Below the pieces are notes generated by a model that ran no database searches, had not been told where the DNA came from, and saw only the letters and a program-made list of their open reading frames with translations. Positions 6,941 through 15,100 of a stretch of DNA of 17,667 bases are shown here, piece after piece. The position numbers and the translations under genes were made by a program. Source of the stretch: CAZRIE01 sp964600075 (GTDB lineage Bacteria > Bacteroidota > Bacteroidia > Flavobacteriales > Flavobacteriaceae); contig CAZRIE010000088.1 in assembly GCA_964600075.1 (NCBI GenBank), forward strand, positions 1 through 17,667. The letters are read 5' to 3'. Every line of letters begins with the position of its first letter. Within the stretch, counting starts at the first letter, position 1.

Positions 6941-8356
6941 ATGGAAACACAATCTAAAAAAGCGACCACCTTAAAACTAACTGATATCAAATCGACGCCC
7001 ATCCGAACATTTTGGATAACATCTATTGCATTCTTTATTTGCTTCTTTGCCTGGTTCGGCATTGTGCCTTTTATGCCAGATGTAGTTAAAGACCTCGGCC
7101 TAACACCAGACCAAAAATGGAATTCTATCATTCTGGCAGTTACAGGCACCGTATTTGCAAGATTGCTAATCGGTAAATTGTGTGACAAATATGGTCCACG
7201 TTTGTGTTATACCTACCTATTGATATTTGGTGCCATTCCTGTTATTCTAATTGGCTTTGTACAAACACCCATGCAGTTTTTAATCTGTAGGCTATTTATT
7301 GGTTTTATAGGCGCATCCTTTGTTATCACTCAATTTCACACTTCAATTATGTTTGCGCCCAATATTGTAGGGACCGCAAATGCCACCTCGGCAGGTTGGG
7401 GAAATTTAGGGGGCGGTGCGAATCGTTTGGGTATGCCCTTGATTGCTGCTGCTGTAGTAAGTTTTGGAGTTGCCGATGAAATCGCATGGCGCTATGCTAT
7501 GATTATTGCAGGTGTAATCGCCATGTGGATGGGGCTTGTCTATTACTTTTTCACACAGGATACACCCGAGGGTAATTTTGTGCAGTTAAAGAAGGAAGGC
7601 AAAATGCCAACGTTCAAAAAAGATGAAGAAACCTTTACAAGTGTGCTAAAAGATTATCGTGTATGGATTCTCTTCATCGTATACGCGGCGTGTTTCGGAA
7701 TGGAACTTACCGTATATGGTACTATGGATGATTATTTGCAAAATGCATTCGGTCTTACCCGTTCTACGGCAGGTAATTTGGTATTGTCCTTCGCATTAAT
7801 GAATATTTTTGCACGCACCTTGGGCGGATTTTTCGGTGATAAATTCGGAAAACTGAAAGGTCTAAGAGGTAGGGTTATTTTCCTAACGGTCATTCTGGCT
7901 GCGGAAGGACTCATGCTTTCTATTTTTTCCATTACTGCCAGTTTGGCTGTAGGTATGGTTTTTTTAATCGCCTTTAGCATTACGGTGCAAATGGCAGAAG
8001 GCGCTACGTTTTCTGTTGTTCCCTTTATCAATAAAAAGGCCATTGGTTCTATTTCGGGCATCGTTGGTGCAGGTGGAAATGTGGGGGCGTTCTTAGCTGC
8101 TATGCTATTAAAATCTAAATCCGCAGTTGCGGAAACTGAAGCTTTGGCAGCAAATGCCAACTTGGGGGAGGAAGCGATGAAAGCAGCGCAATCTGCAGCC
8201 GCAGCTAGTGCGGTCTCTAGTGGTTATTTTATCATTGGGGGGTTCGTCGTTATCAGCGCATTGACCACTTTGGCCATCAAATTCTCCACAGCTGATGAAA
8301 AAGCCATTAAAGCAGAAATGAAAGGAGAACTAGCATTAGTTGTTGGCGATAAATAA
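6941..8356 (+). CDS. narK: Nitrate/nitrite transporter, MFS NNP family (NarK/NRT2/NasA type)
   Basis: A 471-residue major-facilitator protein with about 12 membrane segments, starting at residue 24 or so. Both nitrate/nitrite porter signatures are present: AGWGNLGGGANRLG (151-164), close to the NRT2/NasA form, and SGIVGAGGNVGAFLAA (372-387). Arg74 (TVFARLL) and Arg292 (NIFARTLGG) lie where NarK has its two substrate-binding arginines in segments 2 and 8. An alanine-rich soluble insert of roughly 30 residues (about 393-424) precedes the last membrane segment. It carries nitrate, and perhaps nitrite, across the inner membrane into the cytoplasm, where the reductases in this window act. It is preceded by its own operator and promoter, and followed after 126 bp by the outer-membrane barrel gene. 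Confidence 0.95.
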   Translation: METQSKKATTLKLTDIKSTPIRTFWITSIAFFICFFAWFGIVPFMPDVVKDLGLTPDQKWNSIILAVTGTVFARLLIGKLCDKYGPRLCYTYLLIFGAIPVILIGFVQTPMQFLICRLFIGFIGASFVITQFHTSIMFAPNIVGTANATSAGWGNLGGGANRLGMPLIAAAVVSFGVADEIAWRYAMIIAGVIAMWMGLVYYFFTQDTPEGNFVQLKKEGKMPTFKKDEETFTSVLKDYRVWILFIVYAACFGMELTVYGTMDDYLQNAFGLTRSTAGNLVLSFALMNIFARTLGGFFGDKFGKLKGLRGRVIFLTVILAAEGLMLSIFSITASLAVGMVFLIAFSITVQMAEGATFSVVPFINKKAIGSISGIVGAGGNVGAFLAAMLLKSKSAVAETEALAANANLGEEAMKAAQSAAAASAVSSGYFIIGGFVVISALTTLAIKFSTADEKAIKAEMKGELALVVGDK

Positions 8357-8363
8357 GTAGGTC

Positions 8364-8410
8364 TGTCACATTGAGTCCTTTAGCTGCGCTCAGGATAAAC
8401 TAAAGTCGAA
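8364..8410. repeat. Dispersed intergenic repeat, left copy
   Basis: The narK-porin gap contains TGTCACATTGAG (8364-8375), CTCAGGAT (8389-8396) and an AGTCGAA core. The reverse complements CTCAATGTGACA (9915-9926) and ATCCTGAG (9866-9873) lie on the other side of the porin gene, so the two copies are inverted. CTTTAG and CTAAAG inside the copy can pair as a weak hairpin, which might act as a partial terminator. Confidence 0.5.
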
Positions 8411-8482
8411 ATCATAGGAACACTTAGCTCCATATCTTCTATTCTGCAATACTCCATGTGAAAAATCCATAAAAATTAAAAC

Positions 8483-9790
8483 ATGAAAAAAGAACACCGA
8501 CTCCTTGCACTAACATTGCTATGTTCTGCACTAACATTCGCACAATTTACACTCGACGGAGAATTCAAACCCCGAACAGAGTACCGCCATGGTTTTGGTA
8601 GTATCATTCCCGACGCAGTAGATGCTGGCTATGCCATCTCAACCCGTTTGCGTTTGAATGCCGGATATAAATTTGAATCGTATAAGTTCTATATGAGCAT
8701 GCAAGATGTGATGGTCTGGGGCGAAAACAGACAGTTAAAGCCCGAAGATAGCAATAACTCTTTTTCTATTTTTGAAGCTTGGGCAGATATCAAATTAGGA
8801 GAAGGTTTTTCTACAAAGCTTGGTCGCCAAACCCTAGTTTATGATGACCAACGCATACTTGGTTCTGTTGATTGGGCAATGCAAGCACGTAATCATGATG
8901 CCGCTTTATTGAAATACAATAAGGGGGATTTTATGCTAGATGTTGCTCTTGCTTTCAATCAAGATTTTACGGCTACCACAGGCAGCCCAGGCGGATTTCA
9001 ATCCATAGGCACGGCATACAATACTACCGGATTCTTTTCCTATAAAACTATGCAATACCTCTACTTAAAACAAAAATGGGATGCTTTGTCCGCCAGCGTT
9101 TTACTTATGAATAACGGTTTTCAAAATTTCACAGGGGATGCTGATGCATTAGTAGCCGATGGCGTAAGTAATCTGCAGACTTTGGGAACTCATTTAAACT
9201 ACAAAAAAGGAAGTTTCGGAGCTGCATTTAATGGATACATCCAAAGTGGGGAACGTCAAAATAGTGTTGATGTAAGCGGCGCGTATTTATTAGGACTAGA
9301 CCTAAGCTATAAAGTTTCGAAGGGAGTTGCTTTAGGACTAGGAGCAGAAATAATCAGCGGAAACGACACAGGTACGACAGATCAAACGGAAGCCTTCTTC
9401 CCACTATACGGAACCAACCACAAGTTCAATGGCTTTATGGATTATTTTTACGTAGGCAACCACGCGAATTCTGTGGGACTAACTGATATTCATGCCAGTG
9501 CCAAATTTGCCTTGGGTGAAACGTCAAGCTTGTTAGTGAAAGTGTTGAACTTTAGCGGAGAACAAGAATTAGCAAGTGGCGAAAAATCATTGGGAACAGA
9601 AGTAGACATCGTCTTCGCAAGAAAATTCAAAGGCTACGGTTTAGCGATTGGCTACTCCCAAATGTTCGCCAGCGATGGCATGTATGAGTTAAAAGGCGTA
9701 ACAGAAGCGGATGCTGCCAGTAGTCAGAACTGGGCATGGGTACAGTTAACCATGAAACCAAAGTTTTTAAATACCACTCCGAAAGAGTAA
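8483..9790 (+). CDS. Outer-membrane beta-barrel protein, alginate-export family-like; putative nitrate porin
   Basis: A 435-residue protein with a clear signal peptide, cleavage likely after ALTFA (residue 20). The mature part alternates polar and hydrophobic/aromatic residues with many strands of the type FYMSMQDVMVWGE and KTMQYLYLKQKWDALSAS, typical of an outer-membrane barrel. The start (FTLDGEFKPRTEYRHGFG) and the block GEGFSTKLGRQTLVYDDQRILGSVDW resemble the alginate-export (AlgE-like) family, which in Bacteroidota is a general label for barrels with various solutes. It follows the nitrate transporter gene on the same strand with no strong promoter seen between them, so I infer an outer-membrane channel for nitrate or nitrite. 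The barrel call is firm; the substrate is inference only. Confidence 0.85.
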   Translation: MKKEHRLLALTLLCSALTFAQFTLDGEFKPRTEYRHGFGSIIPDAVDAGYAISTRLRLNAGYKFESYKFYMSMQDVMVWGENRQLKPEDSNNSFSIFEAWADIKLGEGFSTKLGRQTLVYDDQRILGSVDWAMQARNHDAALLKYNKGDFMLDVALAFNQDFTATTGSPGGFQSIGTAYNTTGFFSYKTMQYLYLKQKWDALSASVLLMNNGFQNFTGDADALVADGVSNLQTLGTHLNYKKGSFGAAFNGYIQSGERQNSVDVSGAYLLGLDLSYKVSKGVALGLGAEIISGNDTGTTDQTEAFFPLYGTNHKFNGFMDYFYVGNHANSVGLTDIHASAKFALGETSSLLVKVLNFSGEQELASGEKSLGTEVDIVFARKFKGYGLAIGYSQMFASDGMYELKGVTEADAASSQNWAWVQLTMKPKFLNTTPKE

Positions 9791-9865
9791 GATAAATTTA
9801 GCGCTTTGCTTCGATTGACTATCATTACCTGTTTTGGGTTGTGGTAGCTTTTTTTGCAGACTGTA

Positions 9866-9926
9866 ATCCTGAGCGGAGTCGAAGGCCTAGGAATACGCAA
9901 GCATTTGGACTGTGCTCAATGTGACA
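9866..9926. repeat. Dispersed intergenic repeat, right copy (inverted)
   Basis: Contains ATCCTGAGCGGAGTCGAAGG and, further on, CTCAATGTGACA, the exact reverse complement of 8364-8375. It belongs to the GAGCGNAGTCGA repeat family also seen at 3208-3227. The rest of the 9791-10008 gap shows a T-run at 9850-9856 after a weak stem, but no convincing terminator. Confidence 0.5.
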
Positions 9927-9980
9927 TTTTCCATCAACCGACAACGCGCAACCATCAACTAACAACCAACATAAAACCCC

Positions 9981-9988
9981 TATCTTTG
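9981..9988 (+). promoter_or_regulatory. Putative -7 element of the response-regulator promoter
   Basis: TATCTTTG is an exact TAnnTTTG match, 20 bp before the TTG start. No TACGTA operator is found in front of it, so the regulator gene does not appear to be under the same palindrome as the structural genes. Confidence 0.5.
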
Positions 9989-10008
9989 TAAGTATAACTA
10001 CTCATATT

Positions 10009-10677
10009 TTGAACCAAACCACCATAGTTTTAGTAGACGACCATTCGTTGGTACGTGACGGCATTCGTGCCCTTTTAGAAAGTGAGAAGGACCTTAAAGT
10101 TATCGGTGAGGGTGCTGATGGTACAGAAGCCATTACCCTAGTACAAGAAAAGAATCCTGATGTACTTATTATTGATATTCGCATGCCTAAAATGACGGGT
10201 ATCGAAGCGGTTGAGAAATTGAGTGCTTTGAACTCCGAGGTGAAATGTATTATTCTCTCCATGCATGATTCGGAAGAATACATTCTACAATCAGTGGCTG
10301 CTGGGGCCAAAGGCTATTTGCTAAAAGACACTGGAAAAGCAGAATTCATCAAAGCCATACATACCGTAAAAGAGGGCGGTAAGTACTATAGTGGGGATAT
10401 CTCGAATGTGCTGGTTAATAATTTGTTGAAACCGAGTGCCAAAACTTCAGAAAGCACAAAAAGTGATAAACGCACTAGCAAACCTTTTGACCTGACGCAC
10501 AAAGAAATTCAAGTGTTGGAGTTGGTCTTATCAGGACTCACCAACAAACAAATCTCAGAAAAACTACAAAACAGCAAACGCACCGTAGAAACCCACCGCT
10601 TTAATCTCATGCGCAAGATGGAAGTCAAAAACTTGATGGACTTATCAAAAAAAGCGCAGGAGTTTAAGCTGGTTTAG
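10009..10677 (+). CDS. NarL/FixJ-type response regulator
   Basis: A 222-residue regulator with an N-terminal receiver domain (acidic pair D10-D11, phospho-acceptor D56 in LIIDIRMPKMTG, S84, K106) and a C-terminal LuxR/GerE helix-turn-helix (about 162-208) with the recognition segment SKRTVETHRFNLMRKM. The start is a TTG at 10009; no ATG or GTG lies in frame between a TAnnTTTG promoter and the receiver domain, and the domain begins at once after the start. HisKA_3 kinases such as the one at 324-2168 phosphorylate this class, and it is the only regulator in the window, so the two very likely form a nitrate-responsive pair encoded in separate transcription units. It is the best candidate to bind the 7-2-7 TACGTA sites. 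Gene identity is firm; partner and targets are inferred. Confidence 0.93.
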   Translation: MNQTTIVLVDDHSLVRDGIRALLESEKDLKVIGEGADGTEAITLVQEKNPDVLIIDIRMPKMTGIEAVEKLSALNSEVKCIILSMHDSEEYILQSVAAGAKGYLLKDTGKAEFIKAIHTVKEGGKYYSGDISNVLVNNLLKPSAKTSESTKSDKRTSKPFDLTHKEIQVLELVLSGLTNKQISEKLQNSKRTVETHRFNLMRKMEVKNLMDLSKKAQEFKLV

Positions 10678-10807
10678 TAGGATTTACAATGTTCTGGAGG
10701 GTGTTTGTGTCTACCCTAGATATAAACTATCCCCCTACCAGAGTGCTATGGAAGAGAGATAGTTATGTTCAATTATTGCATGTCACTCAATAGGACTAGG
10801 AATCAAT

Positions 10808-11335
10808 TTATTTTAGGTCTTCTGATTTGACTTTTTTGCTAGCATTTTGATACTTGATAAAATCCCCACCTTTAAAACTCAAAACTCGTCTATGGACCCT
10901 TGGTTCGAATTCTACCTTTTGTTTGATTTCAGCTGGGCTGGATACCAAAAGATAATTCCCTTTAGGCTGTACGATTGTCTTAGCAGTGGTAGATTCCTTT
11001 CCTTTTTTATAGTGTACCCTATTATTAATAACGTTAAAAGGAATTTTTTTAACCTCTAGGTATTTATTAAGCTCAAAATAATACGCGCCATCCACAAGCA
11101 ATCTTAGGTTAAATCCTTTTTTGAATTTTCCTGAACTCTGGATAGCTTCTTGATAAAAAGCGGTTCCAGACAAATCTTTAATGATTAATATATTGCCCTG
11201 CTCAACATCAAGCAGCGTTAACATCGTAGTTTTGCCGTCGTTTAGATCCTTCAATGTTGGAATATCCTTTGCATTACTTAATACTGTGGTAAGCAAGAAC
11301 AGTAGTATGACACTTGTTTTGATTAAATTCTTCAT
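10808..11335 (-). CDS. Small exported protein, function unknown
   Basis: A 175-residue protein with a signal peptide (hydrophobic residues 8-20, cleavage likely after SNA, residue 22). The mature part is beta-rich, with the pattern GNILIIKDLSGTAFYQEAI followed by KKGFNLRLLVDGAYYFELN. This resembles a family of short exported Bacteroidota proteins with a beta-sandwich domain of the DUF3244 or T9SS-sorting-domain kind. The C-terminus is rich in lysine and arginine. It converges with the response-regulator gene, 130 bp apart, and has its own promoter. I see no link to nitrate metabolism. It lies between the regulator gene and a decayed copy of that gene's 3' end, so it may be a later arrival. 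Confidence 0.75.
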   Translation of the reverse strand: MKNLIKTSVILLFLLTTVLSNAKDIPTLKDLNDGKTTMLTLLDVEQGNILIIKDLSGTAFYQEAIQSSGKFKKGFNLRLLVDGAYYFELNKYLEVKKIPFNVINNRVHYKKGKESTTAKTIVQPKGNYLLVSSPAEIKQKVEFEPRVHRRVLSFKGGDFIKYQNASKKVKSEDLK

Positions 11336-11361
11336 AATATGATTTATTAAATTTTATAGGA

Positions 11362-11369
11362 CAAAGGTA
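11362..11369 (-). promoter_or_regulatory. Putative -7 element of the exported-protein gene
   Basis: The minus strand reads TACCTTTG, an exact TAnnTTTG match 26 bp before the ATG at 11335. Confidence 0.45.
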
Positions 11370-11504
11370 TTGGCGGAATTCAATTGAGAAAACATCGATA
11401 TTATCCAATATATATGCTGTATTGACTATGATATTCCTTTGTTTAGTATTTATGAGGTTAATATAGCACATGTGTAGTAGGTATACGTTTATGTTCAAAT
11501 GGCT

Positions 11505-11565
11505 AAAATGGAAATCAAATACTTGATGGACTTATCAAAAAAGCGGAAGAGTTTAATTTGGTTTA
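11505..11565 (+). pseudogene. Remnant copy of the 3' end of the response-regulator gene
   Basis: This stretch aligns with 10615-10676, the last 20 or so codons of the response regulator, with about eight differences plus one missing A in a homopolymer. With one base restored it reads KMEIKYLMDLSKKAEEFNLV, against KMEVKNLMDLSKKAQEFKLV in the intact gene. The lost A shifts the frame, and no receiver or full helix-turn-helix precedes it, so it cannot be functional as a protein. It lies in the same orientation 890 bp downstream. It is either the end of a lost tandem duplicate or a target-site-like direct repeat created when the intervening DNA arrived. Confidence 0.8.
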
Positions 11566-12051
11566 TACCAACCTCTTAAAGAGCATATTCGCTGAGACAG
11601 CCTAAACTTCAGGCGCAGCAATTTCTTTATTCTTTTGTTTATAAAATTGAATAAATCGTACAAATGACGTACAATTTTATCTGTTATATTTCGAGTGTAA
11701 TTAATATATGTTCATTATTCAATTGTTAGCCACAAGCTGAAGAAACAAAACTATTGAATGGAATAAAGAGATGGTATCCACCGCGTAGACTGCCTGTTTC
11801 GGCCCTTAGATAGGGTTTCCCTTAAAATCACCTCTTCTGTTGCACCCGGCGCTATTGAGCTTGACCTGCATAAATTTTATGCACTTCCCCGCTAGCGCTC
11901 GTCTGTGAAGAGTACCTTACTTGCTTTGTTTAAGTATCGTATTTTTTTAAGATTAATTTAATTAGCTTTTCCTCATTACACAAATCCCAATTACAACCCC
12001 CAACAATTACCAATCCCCTAAAATAAGACCTAACTATTACCATATTTTTAC

Positions 12052-12067
12052 TACGTACTAATACGTA
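12052..12067. promoter_or_regulatory. Candidate NarL-type operator upstream of the nitrate reductase gene
   Basis: TACGTACTAATACGTA, i.e. TACGTAC-TA-ATACGTA, the third copy of the 16-bp motif. It lies 52 bp before the start codon. A near-match to the -7 element, TATAATTTG (12072-12080, one base longer than consensus), begins 4 bp downstream of it. Confidence 0.7.
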
Positions 12068-12090
12068 ATTTTATAATTTGCAATTTGCTA

Positions 12091-12109
12091 TTTGATGGGT
12101 TTCATCAAA
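12091..12109 (+). promoter_or_regulatory. Hairpin in the nitrate reductase leader
   Basis: TTTGATG-GGTTT-CATCAAA is a perfect 7-bp stem with a 5-nt loop, ending 10 nt before the ATG. It might affect translation initiation or be a protein site. The arms resemble FNR half-sites (TTGAT/ATCAA) but the spacing is 7 instead of 4, so I do not call an FNR site. Confidence 0.4.
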
Positions 12110-12119
12110 CTATTTGGCC

Positions 12120-15100
12120 ATGCAGAAAAAGAAAACAGAAAAGACGATTTGTTCCTATTGTGGAGTGGGTTGCGGTATCTTGGTAGATGTTGACGCCAAA
12201 GGCACGATATCGGTAGAAGGCGACCCAGATTACCCTTCCAGCAAAGGCATGCTATGCTCTAAGGGTCGCAATCTGAACTATGTAGCCCAAGATACCAGTG
12301 ACCGTATTCTGCATCCTGAAATGCGCTGGAGCAGAAACCACCCCCTGCAAAAAGTGTCATGGGATACCGCTTTTGAACGTGCTGCAGCTGTTTTTAAAAG
12401 TATCATCGCCAAACACGGTCCTGATAGTGTGGGATTCTATGTATCCGGCCAATGTTTAACCGAGGAGTATTATCTCGCCAATAAAATCACCAAAGGTTTT
12501 ATTGGCACGAATAATATTGATACCAACTCCCGCTTGTGTATGAGTTCGGCTGTGGTGGGTTATAAAAAAACGGTGGGGGAAGATTCTGTTCCTATTTCCT
12601 ACGAAGATATTGAACTGGCCGATTGTTTTTTGATTGCGGGGGCAAATCCTGCTTGGTGTCATCCTATTTTATATCGACGTTTAGAACAACGCAAAACTGA
12701 TAATCCCGAAGTAAAAGTAATTGTAGTTGACCCTCGAAAAACACAAACGGCCGCCGCCGCCGATTTGCACTTGCAAATCCTGCCCGGCACGGACGTGATA
12801 TTGTTCAATGCCATTGCCCGCTGGTTAATTGAAAAACGAAAAACAGATAAAAATTTTATTAAGAAACATACGGTGAATTTCGAGGCCGTTAAAGAAATCG
12901 CCTTTTCACTTTCCATACGGCAAGCAGCAGAAAAGTGTGGTATTTCCGCTTCTGAAATCCGTAAAGCGGCACAGTATATTGGGGAGTCCAACAGGTTCCT
13001 AAGTATGTGGACGATGGGGCTCAACCAGAGTGTGATAGGGGTTTCCAAAAATGTATCCCTTTTAAATATTTCCCTATTAACGGGTCAAATTGGTAAACCT
13101 GGTTCCGGTCCGTTTTCATTAACGGGTCAACCCAATGCGATGGGTGGTCGTGAAGTAGGGGGGATGGCCAACCTATTGGCGGCCCATAAAGATCTGGGTA
13201 ATCCCATCCATAGAAAAGAAGTAAGTGATTTTTGGGGTGGCAAAGAAATTCAGGGCGAGCCCGGCTACACCGCTACTGAAATGTTCCATGCCCTAGAAAG
13301 CGGAAAACTAAAAGCTATTTGGATTATCTGCACCAACCCTTCGGTAAGTATGCCCAATGTGCACAAAGTAGAACGCGCCTTAAAAAATGCCGCTTTTGTA
13401 GTGGTGCAAGATATATCGCACAATTCCGAAACTACCAAATTCGCCGATTTGCTTTTACCTGCCGCCGGATGGTTAGAAAAGGAGGGAACGATGACCAACT
13501 CCGAACGACGTATTAGTTATTTGCCCAAAGTAATTGACCCACCAGCAGAAGCGCTGCCCGATGTGGAAATCTTGTGGCAATTTGCTCAAGCGATGGGATT
13601 TAAAGGCTTTGATTATAAAAATGCGAGTGAAGTTTATGACGAACATTGTTTGTTGACCAAAGGCACCAACATCGATATTTCGGGACTATCCTACGAACGT
13701 CTGCAAAACGAAGGCAGTTTTCAATGGCCTGTTCCGCATAAAACGCACAAGGGTACACCGCGTTTGTTTACCGATTTTGAATTCCATACTAATGATAAAA
13801 AGGCACACTTTAATACGCCCCAAAGTCTGTATAATTCATCCGAAGAAACCAATATCGATTTTCCGTTAATCTTAAACACGGGCAGAGTTAGAGACCAATG
13901 GCACACCCGCACCAAGACGGGAAAGGTAAAACGACTCTTGACTCATATTCCGCAGCCCTACCTTGAAATGAATACAGTAGATGCCTATCTGCGAAATTTG
14001 AAAGAGGGAGATATTGCGGTTATCAAAAGCAGAAGGGGGCAAGTGCAAGTGAAGGTGAAAGTCAATTTTGACATTCGTGAGCAAGTGGTTTTCCTACCCA
14101 TGCATTGGGGTAAAATACTGAATAATGATTTTGGTAGAGCGAACAATATTACCAACGATATTGTGGACCCTATATCCAAAGAACCTGATTTTAAGTACTG
14201 TGCCGTTCAGGTAGAAAAGTATGTAAAACCCGAACAAAAGATAATTGTAGTTGGAGCAGGAGCGGCGGCTTATCGTTTTATACAATCGTATCGCGAAAAG
14301 AACAGAAAAGATGGACTGCATGTCTTTTCGAAAGAAAAAGACCCTTTTTATAACCGTGTATTGCTTCCTGAATATGTGAGCGAAGAACTTTCTTGGGCCG
14401 CTTTAGAAAAACTTAAAAAAGGAGAAATTGAAAAATTGGCGGTGACCTTGCATTCCGGTATCGGAATTACGGATATTGATACGAATGAAAAATCAGTAAC
14501 GGATTCCAACGGAGAAAAGCACTCCTATGACCTTCTGATTATGGCTACGGGTAGTCGCGCCTTTGTGCCCAGCGATGTACAAATGGGTCAGCCTGGCCGT
14601 TTTACGATGCGTGAGCGCGGTGATGCTGATAGCCTAAGACGCTATTTAAAAAAAACCGGACTTCCCGCAGAAAAGCAGCATGTGGTTATTGTCGGTGGCG
14701 GATTGCTGGGTTTAGAGCTTGCAGCTGCCTTGAAAAAGATTGATATCAGTATCAGTATCGTACAACGCGCTTCCCGTTTGATGGAACGTCAATTGGATAG
14801 GGTGGCGAGTAGATTGCTATCGGAAGATGTTGCAGAGCGAAATATCGATATCTATTTTGATAACGAGGTCAGTACCGTTTTTGAAGAAAAAGAGAATCTC
14901 CATACTTTATTGGTTAACCTAAAAACAGGACGAACCCTTCAATGCAATGCTATTGTATATGCCATTGGAACAAGACCAAATATAGAATTGGCAAAGCGTG
15001 CGAATTTAAAAACCCGTCGTGGGGTAGTGGTGAATTCGTATCTGCAAACAAGCGACCCTTCCATCTTTGCTTTAGGCGAAATCGCGGAATTCAACAATGC

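Larger units (their letters stand above)
11336..12119. other. Long gene-poor stretch between exported protein and nitrate reductase genes
   Basis: About 780 bp without an intact gene. It holds a regulator-gene remnant (11505-11565), a 9-bp inverted repeat ATAAAATTG/CAATTTTAT (11641-11649 and 11672-11680) with CGTACAA repeated twice between its arms, a GC-richer patch (about 11762-11930) with the perfect hairpin TGCATAAA-T-TTTATGCA (11867-11883), the operator at 12052-12067 and a leader hairpin at 12091-12109. The rest is AT-rich with no clear signal. Confidence 0.6.

Noticed and set aside
9836..9860. Rho-independent terminator after the barrel gene
   Set aside because: There is a T-run, but the only stem before it is 4 bp (TACC/GGTA).
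11867..11883. Cobalamin or molybdenum-cofactor riboswitch before the nitrate reductase gene
   Set aside because: I could not find the conserved core sequences of either class; only a palindrome and a rise in GC content are visible.
12092..12108. FNR-like site TTGAT...ATCAA before the nitrate reductase gene
   Set aside because: The spacing between half-sites is 7 bp, while FNR/CRP-type sites need 4; I kept it only as a hairpin.
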